Translations under genes and position numbers: made by a program | Shown: in pieces, positions 54,206 to 61,775 of the stretch | Position numbering within the stretch: position 1 is the stretch's first letter | Layout of the letters: every line of letters begins with the position of its first letter | DNA from: Amniculibacterium aquaticum | Lineage (GTDB): Bacteria; Bacteroidota; Bacteroidia; Flavobacteriales; Weeksellaceae | Direction of reading: 5' to 3' | Length of the DNA: 64,000 bases | Assembly: GCF_003852705.1 (NCBI RefSeq) | Contig: NZ_REFA01000002.1 | Span: forward strand, 1 to 64,000 | The notes under the pieces: generated by a model | Seen by the model: the letters and a program-made list of their open reading frames with translations, nothing else | Database searches by the model: none | What the model was told of the DNA's origin: nothing

Positions 54206-54697
54206 ATGACCAAAGTTTTACTTCTTTCAGATACCCACTCGTATATCGATTCTAGGATTTTAGAATATGCCAAACAAGCAGATGAAATCTGGCATTGCGG
54301 AGATTTTGGCTCCGGAGTTATCGATGAACTGAAGAATATAAAACCTCTGAGAGGAGTTTATGGCAATATTGATGATGCTGGCGTGAGAGCTGAATTTCCT
54401 GAAGTATTGAGTTTTTTCTGCGAAAATGTTAAAGTTTTGATGATTCACATTGGTGGATATCCCGGGAAATACACCGCGCTTGCAAAATCTGAACTGAAAA
54501 AACACCAACCTAAGATGTTTATTTCTGGACATTCTCATATTCTAAAAGTGATGTACGATCAGAATAATTCGTTGTTGCACCTTAATCCTGGGGCTTGTGG
54601 TAATGTTGGTTGGCATAAGATGAGAACCCTGTTGCGGTTTGTAATCGATGGTGATGAAATTAAAGATTTGGAAGTGATCGAATTGGGAACAAGATAA
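54206..54697 (+). CDS. YfcE-family metallophosphoesterase
   Basis: The 163-residue enzyme carries all five calcineurin-like motifs: LLLSDTHSYID, IWHCGDFGSG, VYGNIDDAGVR, MIHIGGYPG (H) and ISGHSHILK, with NPGACG near the end. YfcE of E. coli is a Mn-dependent phosphodiesterase with unknown natural substrate. The Smr gene follows after seven bases. Confidence 0.92.
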   Translation: MTKVLLLSDTHSYIDSRILEYAKQADEIWHCGDFGSGVIDELKNIKPLRGVYGNIDDAGVRAEFPEVLSFFCENVKVLMIHIGGYPGKYTALAKSELKKHQPKMFISGHSHILKVMYDQNNSLLHLNPGACGNVGWHKMRTLLRFVIDGDEIKDLEVIELGTR

Positions 54698-54704
54698 TTT
54701 TAAG

Positions 54705-55202
54705 ATGAAAATTGGAGATGTAGTTTCGGTATTGGATGAAGATCTGGAGGGGATGGTCACCTCTTGTCAGGGAGATGTAGTCTGTTTTAAAGACGAATTT
54801 GGCTTTATTCATCGCTATCCCAAAAAAGAAGTGGTACTAAAAGACAAATCGTTGTATGCGGATATGACGGTTAATAAAAAAAACGAAACGGCAAAAAAGA
54901 TAGTATCCAAAAAGCACAACAAAAATCATTTGGTTTTGGATCTTCATTTTGAAAAACTGGTGGATAATCCCATAGAATTTAGCAGTTTTGAGAGGTTGTT
55001 TATCCAAAAAAAGAAACTGATGGACACTTTGGATTTCTGCAGAGAAAATCGTTTGAAAAAATTGGAAATTGTCCACGGTATCGGAGATGGTACACTGCAA
55101 CAAATGGTCGTTCGTGTACTGGAAAATCAGGTCGGACTAGAAATACATCACATGGAAGTCCTGAAGCAACAATCGGGAAATATTATGGTGTTTTTTCAAT
55201 AA
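54705..55202 (+). CDS. Smr-domain protein with N-terminal DUF2027-like beta domain
   Basis: The 165-residue protein starts with a beta-barrel-like segment (MKIGDVVSVLDEDLEGMVTSCQGDVVCFKDEFGFIHRYPKKEVV), then a basic linker (NKKNETAKKIVSKKHNKNH) and an Smr domain. The Smr signatures LDLHFEKL (L-D-L-H) and KLEIVHGIGDGTLQQMVVRVL (H-G-x-G-x-G) are present. Smr domains nick DNA or RNA and include MutS2-associated nucleases. The stand-alone form with a barrel in front is characteristic of Bacteroidota. It is co-transcribed with yfcE. Confidence 0.88.
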   Translation: MKIGDVVSVLDEDLEGMVTSCQGDVVCFKDEFGFIHRYPKKEVVLKDKSLYADMTVNKKNETAKKIVSKKHNKNHLVLDLHFEKLVDNPIEFSSFERLFIQKKKLMDTLDFCRENRLKKLEIVHGIGDGTLQQMVVRVLENQVGLEIHHMEVLKQQSGNIMVFFQ

Positions 55203-55242
55203 AAAAAACTTCGATAAAAGTACATTTACCTTCATCGAAGTT
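55201..55242 (-). terminator. Terminator of the DUF6370 gene
   Basis: AACTTCGAT (55207-55215) pairs with ATCGAAGTT (55234-55242). On the minus strand the stem is followed by eight T. It lies right after the smr stop and could also slow that transcript. Confidence 0.75.
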
Positions 55243-55264
55243 CTATTTAACAATATAATTTGGT

Positions 55265-55588
55265 TTACTTTTTCTTTGGCTCTTCGGCAACAAAGCTGAA
55301 GCTGGTGGCGTAGAACTTGTTGTTTTTCAACTCTCCACTCACCAATGCTTTTTTAGTGATATTGCAATATCCATCATCTGCATGAGCATCGCCAAGGGAT
55401 TTTTTGCTTACTCCTTCAACATAATAAGGTTTACCGTCAATTTTCACAGCTATGGCGCAACCTTTATCGCTTTTCATGTTGTAGATGCACATTCCGCATC
55501 CGGATTCAACCACTTGTTTGTCCAATTTTTTTTGAGCGAAAAGCATTACGGAAAACAACATTAAAAATAATCCTACTAATTTTTTCAT
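55265..55588 (-). CDS. Exported DUF6370-like protein with conserved cysteines
   Basis: The 107-residue protein has a signal peptide (MKKLVGLFLMLFSVMLFAQ) and a domain opening VVESGCGMCIYNMKSDKGCAIAVKIDGKPYYVEGV, followed by LGDAHADDGYCNITKKALVSGEL. The four cysteines and His/Asp cluster (GDAHADDGYC) suggest a metal or disulfide site. Relatives in Bacteroidota are annotated DUF6370 with unknown role. The start is the signal peptide ATG at 55588 rather than 22 codons earlier. Confidence 0.8.
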   Translation of the reverse strand: MKKLVGLFLMLFSVMLFAQKKLDKQVVESGCGMCIYNMKSDKGCAIAVKIDGKPYYVEGVSKKSLGDAHADDGYCNITKKALVSGELKNNKFYATSFSFVAEEPKKK

Positions 55589-55693
55589 TGTACTTAATTT
55601 TGTTGGGTTAAAGGTACTTATATTTCTTGTCATGCAACAAATGATATTGCTCACTTATTTTTATCATGAATTTTATAAGACGGATTATTTTAA

Positions 55694-55701
55694 TAAATTT
55701 G
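55694..55701 (+). promoter_or_regulatory. -7 box TAAATTTG for the DUF3822 gene
   Basis: It ends 12 bases before the ATG at 55714 and lies inside the longer alternative frame, which therefore is unlikely to be translated. Confidence 0.45.
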
Positions 55702-55713
55702 CGTTTTCAACCT

Positions 55714-56430
55714 ATGGAGAAATTAAAATTGTTATTTACAAAAGACGGACTTCAGTACCAAATTTTAAAAAATAAAAGCGTATTGGAAGAGCAATCGTTT
55801 TTGCCAGCACCAGATCAGGAAATATTTTCTGTTTCTGAAAAATTAGATGAGGTTTTAGCTAAAAAGGATTTCAAAGAAATCTCTGTAGTTTCTGCGCTCA
55901 ATCACTTTTCGATAACACCGGATCACTTTAATCAGCACGATTTGGGTTACGATTTGTTGGCTCTAAACGCTCCTGTAGATCAAGAAAATGAAGAGTTGAT
56001 GCTATCCATCAATAAAAAATTCAGAGTTCAATTTTATTATTCCTTTCCACAGAATTTATATCAAAAACTAAAAAGACAATCTGCAGAAGTCGCTTTTAAT
56101 TTTTCCGGCGAAAAGTTTCTCAATACCCTTGTGCACAAGCATAAGAAAGAAATACACATCAACTTATACCACCAACAATGCGAGTTTTTTGCCCTTAGCG
56201 AAAAGCAAGTGGTTTTGTACAACAATTTGGATGTCAATTCAGAGGTCGATTTCTTGTATTTCATCATGTTTACCCTTAGTAAAATTGGTTTTGGTACCCA
56301 AGATACTTACTTTTATGTCTATGGAGAAACTACAGAAAACGATACTTTTATTTCTGAACTTCGAAAGTTTGTGAAACACCTGAAAATTATCTTTGATAAT
56401 CTTCCGGGAAAAAATTTCATTTTAAATTAA
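55714..56430 (+). CDS. DUF3822 family protein
   Basis: The 238-residue cytoplasmic protein resembles an actin/FtsA-like or pilus-assembly ATPase fold without obvious catalytic residues. Typical DUF3822 phrases are SVVSALNHFSITPDHFNQ, LGYDLLALNAPVDQENEELMLSINKKFRVQFYYSFPQ, INLYHQQCEFFALSEKQVVLYNNLDVNSEVDFLYFI. In many flavobacteria this gene immediately precedes rsmD, as here (35 bases). The function is unknown. Confidence 0.86.
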   Translation: MEKLKLLFTKDGLQYQILKNKSVLEEQSFLPAPDQEIFSVSEKLDEVLAKKDFKEISVVSALNHFSITPDHFNQHDLGYDLLALNAPVDQENEELMLSINKKFRVQFYYSFPQNLYQKLKRQSAEVAFNFSGEKFLNTLVHKHKKEIHINLYHQQCEFFALSEKQVVLYNNLDVNSEVDFLYFIMFTLSKIGFGTQDTYFYVYGETTENDTFISELRKFVKHLKIIFDNLPGKNFILN

Positions 56431-56465
56431 GCTTTATCTAAAGCCTAATAAATACAATTATTTTT

Positions 56466-57041
56466 ATGTACAGAATCATTAGTGGTCAATGGAAGGCCAA
56501 AAAAATAGCTGCACCAAAACATTTTGAAGTAAGACCCACTACGGATTTTGCCAAAGAAGCCTTGTTCAGTATTTTAGATAACCGATACGATGTCGAGTTT
56601 TGCTCGGTGTTGGATCTCTTTGCCGGGATTGGATCTATTTCCTTAGAATTTGCCTCCAGATATTGTCAGGATGTAACCTCTGTTGAAATGAATACCAAAC
56701 ATGCGGGTTTCATCCATTCAACTGCAGCAGATCTAGGACTGTCTTTAGCTTTGAACATCCAAAGAGCCGATGTTTTTGAATGGCTAAAAAAACAAAGAGG
56801 TAAAAAGCAATACGACATAGTATTTGCAGATCCTCCGTACGATATGGAAGTCGAAAAATACCATGAATTGGTTGCAACGGTGATGAACAATCCTTTTCTT
56901 AAAGAAAACGGAGTGTTTATCTTGGAGCATCAAAGTCGTATGAAATGGGATCATCCTTTGTTGATGGAAACCAGAAAGTACGGCAATGTGAGTTTTTCTT
57001 TTTTTAAAAATGAACAACAAGAAGAGCAATCTGAGGGCTAA
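56466..57041 (+). CDS. rsmD: 16S rRNA (guanine(966)-N(2))-methyltransferase RsmD family
   Basis: The 191-residue enzyme begins MYRIISGQWKAKKIAAPK and has the SAM-binding VLDLFAGIGSISLEFASR, the acidic SVEMNTKHAGFI loop and the N6/N2-methylase motif IVFADPPYDMEVEKYHE. It methylates G966 of 16S rRNA. E. coli rsmD neighbours coaD, but here coaD is 11 kb away. It is followed by mazG after 12 bases. Confidence 0.94.
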   Translation: MYRIISGQWKAKKIAAPKHFEVRPTTDFAKEALFSILDNRYDVEFCSVLDLFAGIGSISLEFASRYCQDVTSVEMNTKHAGFIHSTAADLGLSLALNIQRADVFEWLKKQRGKKQYDIVFADPPYDMEVEKYHELVATVMNNPFLKENGVFILEHQSRMKWDHPLLMETRKYGNVSFSFFKNEQQEEQSEG

Positions 57042-57053
57042 TTTTTTTTGATG

Positions 57054-57824
57054 ATGAATACCAAAGAACAAAAATTAGAAGCATTCGGTAAATTGCTGGA
57101 TATTATGGACGACTTGCGAGAGAAATGTCCTTGGGACAAAAAGCAAGATTGGCAATCGCTCCGACATCTGACTTTGGAAGAGGTCTATGAACTCTCAGAT
57201 TCTATCCTGAAAGAAGATTTACCCGAAATAAAAAAAGAGTTGGGAGATGTGCTTTTGCATTTGGTATTTTATGCCAAATTGGGTTCAGAGACTCGCTCTT
57301 TCGATATTGCCGATGTCATCAATGCGCTGAATGAAAAACTTATCTTTAGACATCCGCATATTTATGGAGATGTCGAAGTTGCTGATGAGGAAGAGGTGAA
57401 ACAAAATTGGGAAAAATTAAAACTGAAAGAAGGAAATAAGTCCATTTTGTCGGGAGTTCCAAAAGGTTTGCCCAGTTTGGTAAAAGCGTACAGAATACAA
57501 GATAAAGTGAAAGGTGTGGGCTTTGATTTTCCAAACAAAGATCAATCTTGGAAAAAAATTGAAGAAGAATTTGCCGAATTCATGTACGAAGACGATCCTG
57601 TGAAAAAGGAAATGGAATTGGGCGATGTTTTATTTTCCATCATCAACCACGCCAGGATCATCGGCATCAATCCGGATACGGCGCTGGAAAAAACCAATCA
57701 GAAATTCATCAACCGCTTTCAGAAAATGGAAAAAATGGCGGAAAAAAACCAATACCAGTTGGATCAATTGTCGATTGACGAGTTGGATCATCTCTGGGAA
57801 TTGGCGAAAAGAGAGGAGAAATAA
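57054..57824 (+). CDS. mazG: Nucleoside triphosphate pyrophosphohydrolase MazG
   Basis: The 256-residue protein has two tandem MazG domains. The first contains CPWDKKQDWQSLRHLTLEEVYELSDSILKEDLPEIKKELGDVLLHLVF. The second contains WKKIEEEFAEFMYEDDPVKKEMELGDVLFSIINHARIIG. The Glu-rich metal-binding helices are intact in both. MazG removes pyrophosphate from abnormal dNTPs and can lower ppGpp. ATGs at 57051 and 57054 and a TTG at 57048 are close together. The ATG at 57054 matches the usual MNTKEQKLE start. Confidence 0.95.
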   Translation: MNTKEQKLEAFGKLLDIMDDLREKCPWDKKQDWQSLRHLTLEEVYELSDSILKEDLPEIKKELGDVLLHLVFYAKLGSETRSFDIADVINALNEKLIFRHPHIYGDVEVADEEEVKQNWEKLKLKEGNKSILSGVPKGLPSLVKAYRIQDKVKGVGFDFPNKDQSWKKIEEEFAEFMYEDDPVKKEMELGDVLFSIINHARIIGINPDTALEKTNQKFINRFQKMEKMAEKNQYQLDQLSIDELDHLWELAKREEK

Positions 57825-57853
57825 TCTGTAAAGTTACTCTCATTAAAAACAAA

Positions 57854-57887
57854 TAAGGCTACCTGTTTCGGTAGCCTTACTTTTTTA
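57854..57887. terminator. Terminator between mazG and kup
   Basis: TAAGGCTACC (57854-57863) pairs with GGTAGCCTTA (57870-57879), followed by CTTTTTT. The T run reaches into the stop of the convergent kup gene, so it serves mazG and possibly kup. Confidence 0.87.
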
Positions 57888-59873
57888 TCTGTGGTTGGTC
57901 TTCAACTGTTCTATTTTTCGAGTTACAATCTCTTGATCCATAATTGGTGCCGACTCTACCACCACATTGTGTGGAGATACTCCCCAAGCTTTGAAATCGT
58001 CACTGCCTATGTATTTTACAAAATTATAAATATTGAGTGTGATTTTTTCTTTCACCGTAAGTAAAGTTTCATTGATGTAAGTGTTGTCAATGATTACATA
58101 TTTCAAATCCGGTGGGATGTTGTGATCTCTGAGCGATGGATGCGAGCTTCTTCCGGAAATAACCTCATCCTCAATCATGTCCTTCAGTACCTGATCAAAA
58201 TAGTCGTTAATTCTACGATCTACTTTAAAACCGAGTAAGAAATTTATTCTGTAGATGGTTCCCGGCATAATTTCATCCACAAAATATTTGAAGGTATATG
58301 GGTCTTCTTGGTTAATGATGTTGAGAATGAAGTAATGATCGGCTCTTTTCGGTTGTTTTCTTATGATGGAGTAGATGATCTTGGATTCAATTTCATCTTC
58401 TCTTTTGGCACGGCTCAAAAAGGCCAGGTTGGTTGCATATTTAGGGATGGTCTCGTCCAATTTCATGTCCTTGATGATGGGTACATACTTGTCCAATTTT
58501 ACAAAAGTGATGAATTTGGTTTTGATGCGTCTCCCGTTGAACCAAGCATACATGCATATCCCGATAAAACCACCAAGTACAACGGTAATCCAACCGCCTT
58601 CAAAAAACTTAATGATGTTGGCCGAGAAAAACCCTATTTCTATGGATAAATAAACAATGATAAATGCCAAAATCAATAATTTATTGGCTCTTTTCTTCAG
58701 CAACCAATATACCAAAAGTATGGAGGTCATCAACATGGTTACCGTAATGGAAAGTCCGTAGGCAGCCTCCATTTTGCCGGACTCTTCGAAGTGTAGAACG
58801 ACAATTAAACAAAATAGCAGCAATCCCCAATTGATTCTAGGGATGTACATCTGACCTTTTACTCCGGATGGATAATCGATTTTTTGGTTGGGCCAAAAAT
58901 TAAGAGACATCGCTTCAGAAAAAATGGTAAATGATCCGGAGATCAAGGCTTGACTGGCAATAATAGCGGCGGCAGTAGCCAAAATAACCCCGGGAATAAC
59001 AAACCATTCGGGCATGATGCCAAAAAATGGATTGATGCTTACGGTTTTTCCTGCATTATGTTCATTCAATAACCATGCGCCTTGTCCCAAATAATTTAGG
59101 ATCAGCATGATTTTTACAAAAGCCCAACTGACACGAATATTGATTTTACCACAATGTCCAAGATCCGAATAAAGTGCTTCTGCACCCGTTGTACATAAGA
59201 ATACTGCACCTAAAATAATAATGGCACTAGGAGATTCTACAATCAAATTGTACGCATAATAGGGGTTGAAAGCTTTTAGAATTTCAAAATTGGTTAGCAA
59301 ATGCATGGTGCCAATACCTCCCAAAACCAAAAACCAAATGACCATAACAGGTCCAAAATATTTTCCAATAAAACTGGTACCAAATTGTTGGATGATGAAA
59401 ATAACCAAAAGTATCACACAAGTGATCAGCACAACAGGTGTATGCGGGTTGTAGATTTGTAAACCTTCAATAGCCGACATCACGGTTAATGAAGGGGTGA
59501 TGACTCCGTCTGCCACCAAAGCCGCTGCGCCGACAATGGCAATCAGGTAAAGCCATCCTTTTTTTAAATTTTTCACCAAAGAAAAGAGAGCCAAAATACC
59601 GCCTTCGCCTTTGTTATCAGCGCGAAGTGCGATGATGACATATTTGATGGTCGTTTGTAAGGTGAGTGTCCAGATAACACAAGATAGCGCTCCTTCGATG
59701 TATTCATCAAAAGGCAGGGCTGATCCGGATTTAAAAGCCGAAACGATGGCTTTCATTACATAGAGAGGAGAGGTTCCGATGTCTCCAAAGACGATGCCTA
59801 AAGAAACAAGTACTCCAATAAAAGTTAATTTTTTGGTGTCAAAATGATGACCCCCTTCAGTGCTTTTTGCCAT
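57885..59873 (-). CDS. kup: Potassium transporter Kup
   Basis: The 662-residue protein has 12 predicted transmembrane helices followed by a ~200-residue cytoplasmic tail. Family motifs are LTFIGVLVSLGIVFGDIGTSPLYVMKAI, ALRADNKGEGGILALFSLV, GAAALVADGVITPSLTVMSAIEGL and SDLGHCGKINIRVSWAFVK. It imports K+ by proton symport. The tail begins around KFITFVKLDKYVPIIKDMKLDETIP and may be regulatory. The gene is single, with a -7 box 18 bases upstream. Confidence 0.96.
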   Translation of the reverse strand: MAKSTEGGHHFDTKKLTFIGVLVSLGIVFGDIGTSPLYVMKAIVSAFKSGSALPFDEYIEGALSCVIWTLTLQTTIKYVIIALRADNKGEGGILALFSLVKNLKKGWLYLIAIVGAAALVADGVITPSLTVMSAIEGLQIYNPHTPVVLITCVILLVIFIIQQFGTSFIGKYFGPVMVIWFLVLGGIGTMHLLTNFEILKAFNPYYAYNLIVESPSAIIILGAVFLCTTGAEALYSDLGHCGKINIRVSWAFVKIMLILNYLGQGAWLLNEHNAGKTVSINPFFGIMPEWFVIPGVILATAAAIIASQALISGSFTIFSEAMSLNFWPNQKIDYPSGVKGQMYIPRINWGLLLFCLIVVLHFEESGKMEAAYGLSITVTMLMTSILLVYWLLKKRANKLLILAFIIVYLSIEIGFFSANIIKFFEGGWITVVLGGFIGICMYAWFNGRRIKTKFITFVKLDKYVPIIKDMKLDETIPKYATNLAFLSRAKREDEIESKIIYSIIRKQPKRADHYFILNIINQEDPYTFKYFVDEIMPGTIYRINFLLGFKVDRRINDYFDQVLKDMIEDEVISGRSSHPSLRDHNIPPDLKYVIIDNTYINETLLTVKEKITLNIYNFVKYIGSDDFKAWGVSPHNVVVESAPIMDQEIVTRKIEQLKTNHR

Positions 59874-59890
59874 TTTCTGAAAATAATTTG

Positions 59891-59898
59891 CAAATATA
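59891..59898 (-). promoter_or_regulatory. -7 box TATATTTG for kup
   Basis: The minus strand reads TTTATATTTGCAAA 18 bases before the ATG. Confidence 0.45.
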
Positions 59899-59978
59899 AA
59901 TTTATTTTTAAATCGAGCGGTTTTTTATCATTGCTTAAATGAAAGTATTGTAAATAAATTACTGTGCTTGTTGTCTAA

Positions 59979-60007
59979 TTGTTTGATTGTTAATATATTT
60001 ACTTTTG
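59979..60007 (+). promoter_or_regulatory. Orphan plus-strand promoter between kup and pdhB
   Basis: TTG (59979-59981) and TACTTTTG (60000-60007) are 18 bases apart, a good -33/-7 pair, but both neighbouring genes are on the minus strand. Transcription would start near 60013 and reach the hairpin at 60064-60085 about 70 bases later. No plausible gene lies within, apart from an eight-codon MKKSIMKI frame. Confidence 0.4.
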
Positions 60008-60053
60008 CTGTTAAATGAAAAAAAGCATAATGAAAATATAAAAAAACCGTGTT

Positions 60054-60085
60054 TAAACAAAAAAAGACGCAAATAAATGCGTCTT
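60054..60085 (-). terminator. Terminator of pdhB
   Basis: AAGACGCA (60064-60071) pairs with TGCGTCTT (60078-60085). On the minus strand the stem is followed by TTTTTGTTT. Confidence 0.8.
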
Positions 60086-60102
60086 AATTGGTGTGTTTTG
60101 AT

Positions 60103-61086
60103 TTATGCTTTTACATACATCGCTTTTTTGATTTCTTCTTTTACCTTTTCCAATTTTGGAAACCATTCTGCAAATAAAGCAGCAGAATAAGGTGCAGGTG
60201 CATCTGGAGTGGTGATTCTTTTGATTGGGGCATCCAAATAATCGAAAGCTTTTTGCTGAACCATGTAAGTAATTTCCGAAGCAACACTTGCAAATGGCCA
60301 AGCCTCTTCCAATATAACCAAACGGTTGGTTTTTCTTACAGAAGTTAATACGGTTTCGTAATCCAAAGGTCGTACCGTTCTTAGGTCGATAACCTCCACA
60401 GAAATTCCTTCTTTTTCCATGTCTTCAGCTGCTTGAAGAGCCAATTTCATAATTTTACCAAAAGATACCAAAGTAACATCTTTACCTTCTTTTTTGATAT
60501 CGGCTTTTCCAATTGGGATGTAATATTCTTCTTCTGGAATTTCCATTTTGTCACCGTACATTTGTTCGGATTCCATGAAAATTACAGGGTCATTATCTTG
60601 AATGGCTGTTTTCAACAATCCTTTTGCATCGTAAGGGTTAGACGGTACTACCACTTTCAGTCCCGGACAGTTGGCGTACCAGCTTTCCAACGCTTGTGAG
60701 TGTGTGGCTCCCAATTGTCCCGCAGATGCCGTTGGACCACGGAAAACGATAGGGCAGTTCCATTGTCCACCGCTCATTTGTCTAATTTTTGCAGCATTGT
60801 TGATGATTTGGTCAATCCCTACCAACGAGAAGTTAAAGGTCATGAACTCAACAATCGGTCGGTTGCCGTTCATGGCAGCACCTACAGAAATACCGGCAAA
60901 ACCAAGTTCGGCAATGGGGGTGTCTATCACTCTTTTGGGACCAAACTCGTCCAACATTCCTTTAGAAGCTTTGTAAGCACCGTTGTACTCTGCTACTTCT
61001 TCACCCATCAAATAAATCGACTCGTCTTTGCGCATTTCTTCGCTCATTGCTTGTGCAATTACTTCACGAAAAGTATATTCTGCCAT
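60103..61086 (-). CDS. pdhB: Pyruvate dehydrogenase E1 component, beta subunit
   Basis: The 327-residue protein is the transketolase-like beta chain of the alpha2beta2 E1. It starts MAEYTFREVIAQAMSEEMRKDESIYLMGEEVAEYNGAYKAS, with RVIDTPIAELGFAGISVGAAMNGNRPIVEFMTFNFSLVG, GPTASAGQLGATHSQ and the C-terminal domain RTVRPLDYETVLTSVRKTNRLVILEEAWPFASVASEI. It binds TPP with the alpha subunit and decarboxylates pyruvate (a 2-oxo acid variant is possible). No alpha subunit or E2 gene is adjacent, consistent with the split arrangement of flavobacteria. Confidence 0.94.
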   Translation of the reverse strand: MAEYTFREVIAQAMSEEMRKDESIYLMGEEVAEYNGAYKASKGMLDEFGPKRVIDTPIAELGFAGISVGAAMNGNRPIVEFMTFNFSLVGIDQIINNAAKIRQMSGGQWNCPIVFRGPTASAGQLGATHSQALESWYANCPGLKVVVPSNPYDAKGLLKTAIQDNDPVIFMESEQMYGDKMEIPEEEYYIPIGKADIKKEGKDVTLVSFGKIMKLALQAAEDMEKEGISVEVIDLRTVRPLDYETVLTSVRKTNRLVILEEAWPFASVASEITYMVQQKAFDYLDAPIKRITTPDAPAPYSAALFAEWFPKLEKVKEEIKKAMYVKA

Positions 61087-61109
61087 AGTTTAATTTTAAA
61101 TTTGAACTG

Positions 61110-61117
61110 CAAAATTA
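61110..61117 (-). promoter_or_regulatory. -7 box TAATTTTG for pdhB
   Basis: The minus strand reads CGTTAATTTTGCAG 24 bases before the ATG, an exact TAnnTTTG match. Confidence 0.5.
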
Positions 61118-61189
61118 ACGATTTTCTTATTATGTTGTGAATTCATTTTTAATTTTAGAAAATTTTCTACTTTCAATACAGTTTAAATG

Positions 61190-61221
61190 CCAAGACCATC
61201 CTTTTTTTTGGATGGTCTTGG
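61190..61221 (-). terminator. Hairpin after the DUF2147 gene
   Basis: CCAAGACCATCC (61190-61201) pairs with GGATGGTCTTGG (61210-61221), a perfect 12-pair stem around a loop of eight T. The downstream T run on the minus strand is weak. It is probably the end of the DUF2147 transcript. Confidence 0.65.
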
Positions 61222-61243
61222 TGGGTGTTATTTTATGTTAAAT

Positions 61244-61663
61244 TTAATTCGCTTTATGCCAAATTTGACTTCTTCCGATTAATGAGAATCCGATGTAGCC
61301 TCTTACATTCAGGTTGTTGCCGTCTTTTTTAATAATGCATTTATAGACTTTTCCATTTTTAGGATCTGTGATGGTGCCGCCAGAAAATTCATCTCCATCT
61401 TTACTAAGATCTCTTACGATTTCCAAACCAATCAATGGTTTATTTTTTCTGTCGTCCTTGCATTTTACACAAGTGTCGTGTTCTGGCTTTGTTAGGAGTT
61501 GGGATATTTTTCCATAATATTTGCCGTCCGATTTTTTATAAATTTCGATGATGGATTTTGCTTTTCCTGTTTCATCGTCTATCGTTTTCCATTTTCCTTC
61601 TATTTGTGCATAAGAAAGCGTACCCATCAGCAAGGCTCCAAATGCAAAAAATAATTTTTTCAT
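61244..61663 (-). CDS. DUF2147 domain protein, exported
   Basis: The 139-residue protein has a signal peptide (MKKLFFAFGALLMGTLSYAQ), then IEGKWKTIDDETGKAKSIIEIYKKSDGKYYGKISQLLTKP and the CVKCKDDRKNKPLIGLEIVRDLSKDGDEFSGGTITDPKNGKVYKC region, ending RGYIGFSLIGRSQIWHK. This is the DUF2147 layout, a lipocalin-like small beta-barrel of unknown ligand. A CxxC pair is included. It is a single-gene unit. Confidence 0.9.
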   Translation of the reverse strand: MKKLFFAFGALLMGTLSYAQIEGKWKTIDDETGKAKSIIEIYKKSDGKYYGKISQLLTKPEHDTCVKCKDDRKNKPLIGLEIVRDLSKDGDEFSGGTITDPKNGKVYKCIIKKDGNNLNVRGYIGFSLIGRSQIWHKAN

Positions 61664-61775
61664 ATCGTTTAATATTTATTTGGTTAAAATTAAATAATTT
61701 TTTCAAATAATAAACATTTTTATTATTTGTTGTCTGATTTTCAATAAATATGCCAAAGGTTTTAAAAGATTGTTG

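Noticed and set aside
60103-61086. PdhB as a transketolase fragment or branched-chain E1
   Set aside because: Length and full set of E1-beta motifs indicate an intact subunit; a branched-chain role cannot be excluded but PDH is the usual call for this isolated flavobacterial gene.
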